Source of the DNA: Golubevia sp. BC0850
Taxonomy: Eukaryota > Basidiomycota > Exobasidiomycetes > Golubeviales > Golubeviaceae
Direction: 5' to 3'
Assembly (NCBI GenBank): GCA_012976225.1
Contig: JAAVVG010000013.1
Span: forward strand, 712,670-776,669
DNA length: 64,000 nt
The notes below the pieces were generated by a model. That model was not told where the DNA came from. It saw only the letters and a program-made list of their open reading frames with translations, and did not search any database. Numbering within the stretch: position 1 is the stretch's first letter; every line of letters begins with the position of its first letter. Of this stretch, positions 35,634 to 47,242 are shown piece by piece. A program made the position numbers and the translations under genes.

Positions 35634-36223
35634 CTTGAAGAAGTCAGGATTGAATTTTAATCTTTGGAAGTAGGTGATGGTCGGGAAGGAAAGATTTGAA
35701 TAATTTCTCGAGACTCAGTAGAACGCCTTCGAGGACCTCGAGGACCACGTGGTGGACCCCACCCCTTGAGAAGAGGACACATTCTAGACTCATCAAGTCG
35801 ATCGGCGTTGTCAATGGGCTCAGAAAAGTACTGAGCGTCTCTATCTGACTCTTTAAAAGGAGGCCGTTTCGACATTAGCTCTCCCCCTTCCCCCCCCCCT
35901 ATCCTCCATCTTCTCTTCTTCAACCTCGCTGGTCGTGCCACCTACTTTTATTTGGAGGAGTTGCCCTCATCATCATCTGTCTCCTTGTTTCCGAGTTGGT
36001 ATCGACAGCGCCCACTTTCTTTTCAGTTCGAGGAGGGTTAGGTCCGAGCGTCTGCAGTGGTAGAAGACCTCTCAAGATCAAAAATTACAGAGGCGCCTGC
36101 TTTGGAGACTGGGATCCAGTAAATTAAAGAGTTGCGAATCTGCAAGTCCAACCAGGGCTTGCCTCTTTGGACCAGCAGGGAACGGAGGCGGCTCCACCTC
36201 TGCAGTGGCTTTCTTCCCATCTC
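35634..36223. other. Divergent intergenic region
   Basis: This 590-base stretch separates F-box gene 2 (minus) from the next plus gene. A minus frame at 35941-35657 is Arg/Pro-rich and could be leader sequence. A plus frame from about 36128 runs into the next gene without an ATG before 36224 and may be additional N-terminal coding sequence. Confidence 0.4.
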
Positions 36224-37426
36224 ATGGCTGGAACTTTGGATGTAGTGGAAACATCTAGGGTGCATTGTGATCAGTGAGTTGGTACGGAAGTGGTCGCTTA
36301 AGCAGCAACGAAACGATTTTGACTCTTACTTTTCTCATTTCAGCGTACTCGAAGTTCAATACATCAAAAGTCTGCTCCAGCCATATGAAATGGAACTCTG
36401 TTCGGCCATGAATGAATACCCCCAGATCTACCAGGAGCTACTAATTGCAGTCAGCAGACCAGGAAATCTTCTGTTTCTTGATGGTGAAGTGCGTATAGTA
36501 TACTCAAGGAGATGCGGCTGTGTTACCTAGCTTGGAGACTCGTTCATGTTGACGGCTATTCCCAAACTATGCCTCTTTCCTCTCTCCGTCTTACTGCAGA
36601 TCAATCAGCTCAAAGGGCGTTACACTACTCGAATGATGACTGCAACTCGCAAGAAGGTTCTACCAGTTTTTCCGATTCTGAGTGATCGCTGGCTCGCAGA
36701 TGGAATGCAGATCTATTTCTCTCAGATTGAAGAAAGTCAGATGGCTACTACCAGGCTCATCGAGGAGGTGCTGCCGCCTATAGAGACCCAGGTCAAATCA
36801 CAGCATTCAACTCTGACACAATTCTTCAAGTTTTGGCAAGGGAAGCTAGGAGGGAGAGACATACCTCTTTGGAATTTCAAAGGTCTTTTCTTGGGGGGTA
36901 AAGGTTTGAGTTTAACGGAGGATGCAGCAGGGTATGCTCAAGAGCTACAACAAGGATTCTTCGAAGATGACGAAGACGAGGAAAATCAACTCAATCCCAA
37001 GCAACGGAAATATCTCGAAGCTACGGCCAAAGAAGCAACTTCAAAGACTACTCCTCCTAGAAGATCAATTAGACTCATCAATCATGTGAGCTACCCTCGA
37101 CACCTAACTCAGCAGCCTCAAACGCAACTGGACTTCAAATGGATCGAGGTTCTCCATTAGACACTTCAATCTCTCTGCCTCCAGTGATCAATCCTCTTAC
37201 GTCACAGAAGACACTTACATCGTCTCTCCCTGATAGTCAAGTTTTCACGAGCGTCAACACCCGCCAACGTCAACCGACCTCCACCGTCATTAGCATCCAA
37301 ACCGCAAAACCAACCACTTTAGTCAAGTCTACTATCGAGTCTTGCAGCTATAGAGCTTCTTCTACCCGCTCCCCTAACTTCATGGCTTCAATCATCCAGT
37401 GGCGACAACGACCAGATCGATCATAG
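36224..37426 (+). CDS. Unrecognised protein with a PIP-box-like motif
   Basis: I do not recognise this gene. Exons 36224-36273, 36344-36488, 36600-37085 and 37208-37426 keep frame and give about 299 aa; if the last intron is retained the frame closes at 37160. It looks like real coding sequence: LEVQYIKSLLQPYEMELC, RPGNLLFLDGE joined to INQLKGRYTTRM, SDRWLADGMQIYFSQIEES and LIEEVLPPIETQ form an alpha-helical, charged domain. At about residue 155 is STLTQFFKFW, similar to PCNA-binding boxes though the leading Gln is one residue out of register. The C-terminus is acidic (FFEDDEDEEN), then basic (PPRRSIRLI), then Ser/Thr-rich. The start codon is tentative. Nuclear function would be a guess from the basic patch and motif. 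Confidence 0.45.
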
Positions 37427-38643
37427 GCGGGTACTCAGGAAGAACAGCTTCTCGAACAAGAGTTCAAGTCCCGACCAGTACATCAAGATGTTCAGTTCTA
37501 CTTGGCGGTTTTTTCTAGAGTGTCTTGCTCAGGTTCAGTTGGGGATTGTGGAGAGCTGATTGTGGAGAGCTAAATTATTTGATGTCTGCCGCCCACTCTG
37601 TCTTCATTTTGTACTTCTACACTGTCTTGCCTCGTCGTTTTGACCCATGTGCTCTTGGTACACTCGTTGTTCTGACAAAATCACTTGAAATGACACTCCC
37701 GTCTGGAAGCTCGTCAGTTGGGACGAAGCTCTCACGCTGAAGCCGAACAGCGCAAATTGAAAAAGAAAGAATTGCATAGAGTTTTGTGTCTTAGAAAAAA
37801 AGATTAAAAAAAAGAGAGAGAGAGACAGAATAGAAAGTAGAGTCAAAAAAGAAAAGAAAAGAAGAGAAGTGCATAGATTTGTGGGAGAGAAAAGGGGCGA
37901 GGGCTTCAAAAGTGTTACAAGGAAGATTTCGAAAACGAAAGGGAGTGATTCGAGAATAGAAAAAAGTGCTTTGAAATAGAGCTGAAGTAGATCTGCTCAA
38001 AGCTTTTGAAAAGTGGGAAGGGCAGGGGAGAAATGGGGTTTGCTACAAAGGAGACAAAAGGGACGGGAAAGTTCTGATTATGAGACTTTCGAGGACAAAA
38101 TTGCTAGATAAGAACATCAGAATAAGAGATGAGGGGAAGGGGAGAGTGAGAGAGAGATAGGCCGGAAACGTGATAGCGAACTTTACTTATGGACGTAACT
38201 GAGAAAACGACATAGAGAAATTGGAGAGAACGAGAGAATAAAAGGAACCAGGAGCAAAAAACTTGGACAAGAAGGAAGGGATGATAGAAGAGGTAAGAGA
38301 AAAAAGGCCCCCCGGGGGGGGGGACTTGAGAATGGTGCAGGGCGAAAGAAAATTGTTGGAAAGAAAGAAGAAGGCAATGATGCGTCTTTTGCTTTTTCGA
38401 GGGCTGCTTATTTTGATGTTGCTGCTGCTTTTGGTTGAATCTATCGGTTCTTTTCTAAAAGAAAGAGAGCGAGACCTTTTGTTGTTGAGAGGGGAGATGA
38501 AGAGGGGAAGATATTAAACGCAAAAGAGGGAGTTGATGAACAATTGAAGGATATGCACGAATAGAAAGCAAAGCGAAAGATTGAAAAAGGAACATGCAAG
38601 AGCTTGGAGCCATTTCCTTGAACTTGATGAGGTTTTCATGAAT
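37427..38643. other. Intergenic, purine-rich, no gene seen
   Basis: 1.2 kb between converging genes. The 3' part (37790-38640) is very rich in GA and A on plus (poly-U/C on the minus transcript), fitting a long 3' UTR of the CCCH gene. A CCCCCCGGGGGGGGGG stretch lies at about 38308-38323. Frames on either strand are biased shadows of this composition. Confidence 0.5.
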
Positions 38644-41600
38644 CTAAGCGGCAACTTGAGACGAAGGAGAAACACCTGCGAAATTCTCTGAAGATGAAGA
38701 ACCTTTCTGAGAGTTGACTGATTGATTGTTGTTCTTTGAACCATGTTTTCCTACAATAGCGAATCCATCCGCGTCAACTTGAGGAGCGGCTTTCTTTGGA
38801 GCGACTGGAGCGACTGGAGGAGAGGTGACATTGTGATGACCATTAACGTGAGACTTGTTTGACCTTGAATGAGAATCATCTTTCTCTTTCTTCTCTTTCT
38901 TCTCCTTCTTGGTTTCTCCTTCCTTGGATGGCTTCTCCTCTGAAGCTGGTGTTGCAGCAGTTTCTTTGACTGGAGCTGGAGCAGATAGAATGGCAGAGAA
39001 GTTGATCTTTGGTGGCTGCGTTGTTGGGGTTGCGGCTGTTGAGTCGGAGGAAGCAGAAGCGGCAGAAGAACCACCTAGACCTCCAAGAGCTGGGAAGTCA
39101 TCTACATTCGGAACTCTCTGCGACTGAGCTGCGACCTTACGCGCCGTCGAATTCTGGGTTGAAGAAGAGTTGCTGTTGCTGTTTCCACGACCAGATCCGT
39201 TAGTTCTTGGCTTGGCTGGAACTCCTGAAGCGGCAGCTGAAGAAGCGGTAGAAGCCTTCTTCTTCTCAGATCCAGCGTTTCCGGAATTGGGAGCTTGATT
39301 CGAGTTGGAGTTAGAAGTGAAGTTCTCTTTCTCCTTATTTTCCTTATTTTCCTTATTCTCCTTGTTATTGAGACTGTTGGTAGCCTCGACTGGCTTTGGT
39401 GGAATCGACGAGCTTGGCTGAGAAGGGACTGGCTTGACAGCAGCTGGTGTCGTCGTCGTCGTCGTCGTCGTGGATTCTGTCTTGACAGTCTCCGGTTGCT
39501 TTGAGGATTCGCTGGTAGGAGGAGCAGAAGGAGCGACCTCGTTGGAGGCAGCTGGAGCTTGTGGAGCGGAATTGGTAGGGACTTCGGCATCGGCAGAAGT
39601 GGCGGCTTCCTTTTGTCCTTGAGGTGCTACTGGAGCAGTAGAAACGTTTGGGAAGGCTGATTGAGTTGAAAGAGAAGTGGCCGCAGGTCCACTTGGAAGT
39701 GGGTGAACGACGACACTTCCAGAGTGAGCGTGAGATCCACGACCCCTTCCAGATCCTCTACCTCTCGTAGAACCAGAAGCTCCGTTTGGATGGGTGGCGC
39801 TGAATCCAGCTCCGTAGCTGCTAGGAGGTCTCTTGGTTTCTCCGGCGATAGCAGCTGGAGTGCGACAATCGGTTCCATCTGCAAGGTAGTGAGGGAAAGC
39901 ACAATTCTCTCCATAACGACAAGCTCCAGGTCCTTTGAGGAAAAAGGTACAAGGCGGTCTCTCCGTAGAACGGAAAGCTCTGTTGTAGGTTCCGTTGATT
40001 CCTCCACGACCTCTCTTTCCACGAGTGGATCCAGAGAATCCATGAGCTCCTCCTTCAACCGATCCTGAAGCTCCCATAGCTAGCGTACTTGAGTTTGGCT
40101 GGAATGGAATGGCATGATGATGAAGGAACGAGTTGAAGGATTGACGTCTGTGAGAGCTCTTTCCACTCTTCTCGTTTGTTCCTTCTTCTCCAGATTTCTC
40201 TCCAGTGTGAGTTAAAGGTTGACCTTGATTCTGATTCATGTTCGGTTCAGAAACTTCTCCATTCGGTCCACCTACGTTCTGAGGTGGAGGGTAAGGGTAC
40301 TGTTGATGCATGACGTGTTGAGGCAGATGAGGCTGGAAGTGATGAGAAGGAGAGAAAGCTTCGTTTGGAGCTTGATGTCCTGCAGAAGTGACTTGATCTG
40401 GATGACCATGAGCATGTGGAGGAGGAGGAGGAGGAGGAAAGTGAAGTGGAAGAGGTACTCCAGCGTGAGAGTACTGCATTGGCATGGGAGGTCCCATGTA
40501 GAAGTGTTGAGGAGGACCGTAAGGAGGAGCTTGACCATATCCTCCATATCCTGGCGGTGGTTGATAGGAGACTGGAGCAGCAGCAGCAGTGTTGTTTGCT
40601 GCTGGAGACGTTGGACCAGCTGCGTTAGTGGCTGGAGCAGAGGCTACAGCCTCTGGAACGTTTCCACCTGCAGGGACTGCGACCGGATGAGCGAAGATGC
40701 ACTTGTCTTCGTAACGACAGTTTGGGAAGAAGCGACATGGAATCATACGAGCTACTTCTGGAGGAGGTAGATTGGCTTCCTTGGATTCTGCAGATTCCTC
40801 GCTCTTCTCGTCGCGAGAAGGTCCGTTTGGAGCACCTGGAGGACCATGAGCTTGTTGAGATTGACTCTCGTAAGAATACTGTTGAGGAGGTGGATAGGAT
40901 CCTGTAGGTTGCTGATAGGGCTGTTGTTGGAAGCCACCAGAGTGAACGTAAGAGACGGTCCCGTCTGGAAGACGATGTCCTCCATGAGCATCTAGCTGAA
41001 GTGGAACTGCGTGCATGTCATCTGCACTTCCGTACATGGCTACTCCAGTTTGAGCTGGCTTTTGAGAAGCAGCAGCTCCTTCATCAGAGACGATAGAGGC
41101 TAGATGTTCATCATTCTTCGGGAAGTCGAACTCCTTTGCCTCGGTACGATCGGCTCCTGATGGGTTTGTGAGACGTAGACCAAATTTAAAGGAAAGGATT
41201 CTGGTTAGATCAAAAGCTGACTTCTGGGGGGTCTCCGTTTCTACAGCTAAGGAGAGAGTAGCATTTTCTTCTCATCCTTCTCTGGCCCTGCTCTAACTTT
41301 TTTCCCAACCTTCGGCCCTGCGCTCCCACCTCTTACTCGTGTGACTCTCAAGGTTCTGAACTCACCTCTTGCAACTAATTCCTGTACGATCTCTGCGTGA
41401 GAACCTTTGATAGCATACATCAATGGACTTGTTCCAGACTCATCTGAGAGATGATCGAGAATTGGGAGAATTGAAGAAAAAAAAGGTTGGATAGTGAAAG
41501 GAAGAGGAAGGATCAGCTCTCCGAGCTCCAAAGCAAGCTTAACTGTCATCTATCCATCTGAAAGAATGTTGGTCCAATTGGCACCGATAGTTGAAGGGTT

Positions 41601-41703
41601 GAGGCTTACCTTTTGAGTTGATGTCTGCGCTTAGAGAGTCAAGCTGGAACCTGAGTTGATCAAGGTTGCCTGTTGAAGCAGCTTGGAATAAAGTTGATGC
41701 CAT
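38644..41703 (-). CDS. Ankyrin-repeat and CCCH zinc-finger RNA-binding protein
   Basis: Three exons on minus: 41703-41610, 41443-41366, 41246-38644; about 924 aa. The N-terminus forms ankyrin-type repeats: LFQAASTGNLDQLRFQLDS, then DESGTSPLMYAIKGSHAEIV. Two CCCH fingers follow: CRFFPNCRYEDKCIFAH (C-x5-C-x5-C-x3-H, about residue 230) and CTFFLKGPGACRYGENCAFPH (C-x8-C-x5-C-x3-H, about residue 490). Between and after are Pro/Gln/His-rich, Arg-Gly-rich and Lys/Glu-rich low-complexity tracts, and near the C-terminus VPNVDDFPALGG and PKINFSAILSAP, motifs of the kind found in mRNA-binding, poly(A)-linked proteins. CCCH fingers of this type bind single-stranded RNA, so a post-transcriptional role is likely. 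The ACG repeat at about 39452-39470 encodes a Thr run. Opposite-strand frames are shadows. Confidence 0.87.
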
Positions 41704-42457
41704 GACTTGAAAGTTGAGGTGCTGGTGCAAAAGCTAAGGATTGACCTTACTTTTATCGGAGGATTGGACCTTGAGATGCGATTAGCTTGAGGGCAGCAGA
41801 AGGAAGAAGAGAAGATTTAGAAGGATTGAGATGAAGTCTGCTACGAATCAACGCGAGATTCAATCAAGGCCAATTGAGAGTAAGGTTGAAGTTTCAGGTT
41901 GAAGTCGAAGTCGAACGTTCCCAAACTCAAGAAGGAAGGAATAAGAGGAGAAAGAGGAAGACTGGTGGGAGGGAGTGGGTGAAGAAGCAAGAAATTGGAA
42001 ATTGATCTCTCTCTCAAAGACTATGCTTCTCTTCTCTTCTCTCGCCTCAAAGCTGTCTACTTCCTCTGTTTTCAATTCTGAACAAAATCGGTTTGGCTGC
42101 GTGTTGAATATCTCGGAGAACAGAGACCGTAAAGGGTCGCTGGAAGGCTCTGACTCTCTTGTTTTCTGCTCTCTCTCTCTCTCTCTCCCTCCTCTGATCA
42201 CTGTATGGTTGTGCTTTGAGGCTATGTATATTTCTATTAAGAAGAGACTCTTTCTTGCTCATTCTGTCGACCTGAAATCTGAAAGGAAAGAGCTCCAAGT
42301 GTCTTGAGCTGCTGCCACACAAAACTCGATGGAGTTGTCTCTCTCCCCCATCTACCATTTATTCAGTGGACTTTAACTTCCATTCTCAACCCTGACCTGA
42401 GCTCTACTCAAAGACTCGGCTTCAATTCAAACCTTCTAAGCTAACTTTCAACTGATT
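41704..42457. other. Divergent intergenic region
   Basis: 754 bases between the start codons of the CCCH gene (minus) and CSN2 (plus). A CT-dinucleotide stretch lies at about 42171-42188. Frames on both strands (for example 41975-42307) have no recognisable content, so this is treated as paired promoters and leaders. Confidence 0.5.
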
Positions 42458-44686
42458 ATGTCTGACGATGATGTGAGTAATTTGATTCGATCTGAATAGA
42501 ATAGCACACGAATGGATAAAGAATAGAGAATAGAATCCCAAAGCTTTGCGAACCGGACCTCTTCAAGCCATGACTTCTTCTTTAGCTTACCTGACAATAT
42601 TCTGACATCGCTCTCTTTCGCAGTACGGAATGGACGATGGAGCTGACGAGGTGAGTCTTGCCTTCTCTCTCTCTTCCTTATCGATTGTGGTTCCAGCTGA
42701 CTGACTCTCCTTCTCCCTCTCTCCCTCCTCCAACATAGGACTACGATTTCGATTACGAAGAAGATGATGATGAAGAGGCTGATGCCGGTGTAGAGAACAA
42801 GTATTACAATGCCAAAGGTGAGTGTAGGGAGTAACCTAAGTGGGTAGTAGTCCGTGAGCTTGGAGGCAACGGAAGGGAAGAGCCAGAGCGAAGTGATACT
42901 CAGATGGCAATGGCTTCATGAGGGCAGTGAGACTAGTATCAGAAACTAAACCACCAGAGACATGGAGGAAGTCATGCTATGTGTGCATAATCACCCTCTC
43001 TCCACCTCACTTCTACCTCAATCCTCCCCTCACAGGTATGAAAGAAGATGATCCAGACGGTGCTATCACTGAATTCAAATCAGTAGTAGAATCAGAAGGA
43101 GCTGAAAAAGGAGATTGGGGTTTCAAAGCATTGAAACAACAAACCAAAATCAATTTCCACAGAGGAAAACATTCCGAAGCTTTAGAAACTTATAAAGAAT
43201 TGTTATCCTACACCAAAAGTGCAGTGACCCGTAACTATTCAGAGAAGACGATCAACAATATCCTAGATTACGTTTCGATTGGAAAGGGAGTTCCACTAGC
43301 AGTGATGGAATCCTTCTATTCAGTCACAAAACAAACCTTGGAAGAATCTAAGAATGAAAGATTAAGTGTCAAGACGGATTTGAAATTGGCTAGGTTATGG
43401 TTGGATAGATCTGAATGGAATAGATTGAATAAAATCATTAACGATTTAAGAGAAAGTTGTACTACTGATGATGGAATCGATGATCAATCTAAAGGGACTA
43501 CTTTACTCGAGATCTATGCTTTGGAAATTCAAATGTATGGTCAATTGGCTAATATGAAGAAATTGAAGGAAACTTATAATAGTGCTGATAATGTCAAGAA
43601 TGCCATTCCTCATCCTAGAATCACTGGAATTATTAGAGAGTGTGGTGGGAAAATGTTCATGTCTGAAAGTGAGTTGTCTGGTTCTTTCTCCTTTCTTTTT
43701 CAGTGCTCCGGATAAGATGGATCCAGTTCTTGGAGCTCGAAACGATGTCACTCCGAGGGGAGCTAACCAACTTCATCTTTCTCGCCACCCACCCTCTGGC
43801 AGAGAACTGGACCAAAGCTCAACAGGCCTTCTTCAACTCTTTCCTTTCATACGATGAAGCCGGATCTCCACAGCGTATTCAAGTGCTCAAGTATCTGGTG
43901 TTGGCTCACATGCTCATGGGCAGTGATATCGATCCTTTCGACAGTCAGGAGACCAAGCCGTTAGTAACGGATGGGCAGACGAAACGTTGATTGTATGAGT
44001 GCTGATCCCTCTGTTTCCTCCTCCTTTTCTCATCACGATTTTTGATGTCAAATCTACAGTTATAGAGACAATCCTCAGATCACAGCTATGACTCAGTTGG
44101 TCGGAGCTTATCAAAGACGTGAAGTCCACGAAGCCGAAAAGATTCTCAGAGGTGAGTCGACACTCTCCACTCCTCAAGCTTTGAATGATCGGAGTCTAGG
44201 ATCTGATTTGACCTTCTCTTTCTCGTCTCAACAGATAACCGTGCCACCATCATGGACGATCTCTTCATCGCCGACTACATCGAAGACCTTTTACGTTCTC
44301 TTCGTACTCAATACCTCATCGATCTGGTTCGACAATACAAGAGAGTAGAACTCAGTTTCTTAGGACGTCAGTTAAACATTCCAGTTCCTTCAGTTGAAGA
44401 TTTACTTCTAGTACTGATTTTAGATGGTAGAATTAAAGGAACTATTGACGCTGAGAAACAAATTCTAGTTCTTGATAGATCTCAAAATATCAGTACTAGA
44501 CGTTATCAAGTTTTGGATAAATGGGCTAACGAATTAAATGGAATGACTTTGGACATTTTTGAAAAACATTCTAAAGGTCCTGGAGGTGGAAATTCTTCTG
44601 AAAGAGCTGGTGGGATGGGAGTAGGAATGGGTGGAATGATGGGGGGAATGATGCCTAGTGCTTTTGGAATGGGAATGATGAGGTAA
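42458..44686 (+). CDS. CSN2: COP9 signalosome subunit 2 (CSN2)
   Basis: Subunit of the COP9 signalosome, which removes Nedd8 from cullins and so regulates SCF-type ubiquitin ligases. Seven exons: 42458-42472, 42624-42650, 42739-42817, 43036-43668, 43803-43959, 44060-44151, 44235-44686; about 484 aa. The match to animal CSN2 is strong: [87 protein letters not shown] joined to [14 protein letters not shown], then the PCI domain with [12 protein letters not shown] and [13 protein letters not shown]. The tail is Gly/Met-rich. The first two coding exons are only 15 and 27 nt. Exon 5 was placed at 43803 rather than 43703 because only that reading keeps the conserved sequence. The F-box genes elsewhere in the window are typical clients of the same regulatory system. 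Confidence 0.95.
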
Positions 44687-45014
44687 ATTCAGATGGAAAC
44701 AAAGAGAAGAAAACAGAATCAAGAGGGAAAGAAGAAAGAGAAAAAAAGAAAGAAAGAAAGTTCAAAAGTTCAACAACCTCATTCAAATGTCCCACCTTTG
44801 TAACGTTAAATTTCCATTCTCCTCCAAATTCATTCCAAACACGGTCGAATCTGTTTATTTTGGCGTTACACCTGACTTGTGAAGACTCTAATCGGTGGCT
44901 GGTTTGAGGAGAAGATTTAAGGGTACAATTGAACTTTTCAACATGGATCTGTTAAGCTGTTACCCGGATAAGCGCGATGTCCTTCTCCTCCAACCACATC
45001 CATCTTCATCAAAA
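44687..45014. other. Intergenic, no gene seen
   Basis: 328 bases between CSN2 and PEX11, A/G-rich after the CSN2 stop (3' UTR-like). No motif assigned. Confidence 0.5.
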
Positions 45015-46449
45015 ATGTCTGCCGTTCAACAGATTATCCTACATCCATACTTGAGTCAGACTGTGAGTACTCAACCAGCCAGCAGGAGATGGAGATGACC
45101 GGGACAGAGGAGAGACAGGTGAAGAGAGGAGAGGAGAGAAATCCCACCTGCTCGGCTGTCCCCATCTCTTCCTCAAGGTTCAACCTCCTCCGAAGCCTTG
45201 AAACAGAAGATCGATCCATCGAAGTTCTCTTGACTTGATCTCCAACTTCTCTATTGATTCTGACTTTGCATCTTCTGGAACCCATCAGCTTCGTTTCTGG
45301 TCCACCACAGTAGGTCGTGATAAGACCTACCGTACTATTCAATACATTGCTAGATTCTTAGCTTGGTATGAATACCGTAAGGGAGCAACGAAAGAGACTG
45401 TAGCTAGACTTACAGCTCTCAAGAGCAGTTTGGGTTTAAGCAGAAAGCGTGAGTGATCTGATCTCATCTGGTCGAGAGGGGAAGATTGATAGCTGAATGT
45501 CCAAGGGAAGGGCTCTCGGAAAAGGGACACAGTCTGGCTATGTTCTTTGGCTTTAGGTCCAATGAATTAGGAAACTGTTTTGAAATTTCGACGTTGTTCT
45601 TCTGCTCTCACAGTCATGCGTGTTGGAAAGTTCTTGGAACACATGCAAGCAGCTCTCAAAGCCACTGCTATTCAGGATCCTTTCGTTTCTTACACTGCTG
45701 TAGGAAGACAGCTTGGATACATGTGCTATCTAGTACTAGATACTCTTCAATGGGTGAGTCGAAGCAGAGAGAGATTTAGAGCGGGACAAAGGCGAAGGAG
45801 GGAGAGGGTTTTATGCTCAAGACTGTCTCAGCTCTGTCTACTAGTCAAAACCCTGAAAGGTTCTGTTAATCGACTTTACAGCCAAAAAAATCTTGATTTC
45901 AGCTGGATGAAGTGGGTTGAGAGGAAGCGCAGCTAAGGATGTTCACAAGCTTTGTGCTTATCATCTTCTCATTCAAGCTTAGACTTCAACTTCCTCCTTT
46001 CTCTAACCCTTTCAACCAATTCCTTCATCCTACTCTCCACCTTTCGATTCTTCTAGGTCCACGGAGCCAAAGTCTACCAATTCGCTCCAGAAACCGCTTC
46101 CTCGATCTCCAAAAACGCAGCTAGATTCTGGTTGACAGGATTAACTTTCTCTCTTCTCTCTGGAGGATACAAGACCTACGTCTTAAGAGCTCGTGCAGCT
46201 TCTGCTGCTCGTCCTCGTGCTACTGCTGAGAAGGAGGCTGAGCGTAAGGTCGAATTGACTCAAATCGCAACCGAACAAGCTGCAGTTAGATATCAAATGA
46301 CTCAAGATTCTCTTGATTGGTTACTACCTGCTACTGGAGCTGGATTCTTGGATCTGGATGAAGGAGTTCTTGGTATTGCTGGTACTATTACTTCTTTACT
46401 TGGTGCTAGGACTCAATGGAAGGCTACGAGCATGGGAGCCAAGAAATAG
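45015..46449 (+). CDS. PEX11: Peroxisomal membrane protein Pex11
   Basis: Membrane-shaping protein that elongates and divides peroxisomes. Exons 45015-45062, 45289-45448, 45614-45753, 46057-46449; about 246 aa, the usual family length. Family blocks: TTVGRDKTYRTIQYIARFLA near the N-terminus, LMRVGKFLEHMQAALKA (amphipathic helix region), VGRQLGYMCYLVLDTLQW joined to VHGAKVYQF, ARFWLTGLTFSLLSGGYK, and a C-terminal hydrophobic part around DLDEGVLGIAGTITSLLGA. The start MSAVQQIILHPYLSQT is followed by an acceptor at 45288 (GAACCCATCAG) chosen because it gives a phase-matched junction. Intron 3 (303 nt) is longer than its neighbours. Peroxisomes are needed for fatty-acid use, which fits the lipase-like hydrolase further downstream only in a general way. 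Confidence 0.93.
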
Positions 46450-47242
46450 AGAAACACAAGATCGATCTCATGAGATGTCAATTGAGCACGATTTCTCTTC
46501 TTTGTTTGAATAACAAAGGGAAAATCGAGGTATGAAATTTACAAATCGTCAAGCTTTCTATATCTTTCCCTTCACTCTTTCCCCTTCGACCTTTCTCCTG
46601 TTTCTTCCCTCCTAGACTCTCTTAATCCTCACGTTACCTCGCTTTACTCCCTTTGGCCCCATCCTCTACATTGTTGTTGTTGCCTTCTATTGTTCTCGTT
46701 TTCGTTCCTGTTTTGTTTCACCTTTCTCATCTTCTGTAGGAGTCTTTCATCATTCTCGGTTGAAGTCCTCCCCCCAAAACCTAGACTTTTTAAAGAGCGC
46801 TTTGAAAAAATGCCATGGTTGTGACGATCCTCCCCAGTGTGATCTTCTTCTTCTGTACTTGTGATTCTTGCGAACGGGAAAACCAATGCATCAATGAAGA
46901 GCGAGCGAGTGAAGGACAACAGAATGAACAGATGGAGCGCTGGCCAGAACGCAGCCGCCTATCAGCTTTCTTCTCTGCCTATCACACTCGCTACTGGCTT
47001 CTCTGGCCAATAGAAAGAGTATCATAATTCTATCAAAGCCAACTCTTGGTATTCAACGAAGAAATCAAGATCAAGTCCTCCCCTTTCAATCTTTCATTAT
47101 CTCGCTCGCCTCAATCTTCTCCTTCTCCTTCTCTCTCTCACACCTCTACCTCTATCTCTCTTCCTCTATCTCTCCAACCTCCCCCTTCCCATCAGACAAT
47201 CAAATCTGATTGAGCTGTAAATTTATTCGATTACAACAAGGT
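46450..47242. other. Intergenic, no gene seen
   Basis: 793 bases between PEX11 and the Raptor gene. CT-rich sequence at 47100-47190 fits a leader of the Raptor gene. A minus frame at 46644-46919 lacks family features. Confidence 0.5.

Noticed and set aside
40219-40770. 183-aa open frame on plus opposite the CCCH gene
   Set aside because: It is antisense to the strongly supported CCCH coding exon and its Arg/Ser/Trp-rich translation is a complement artefact.
43703-43802. Possible extension of CSN2 exon 5 (acceptor at about 43703)
   Set aside because: The phase breaks and the translation does not resemble CSN2; the acceptor ending at 43802 gives [12 protein letters not shown], which matches the family.
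47210-47242. Upstream start for the Raptor gene
   Set aside because: The frame begins with a TTG codon; the first ATG is at 47243.
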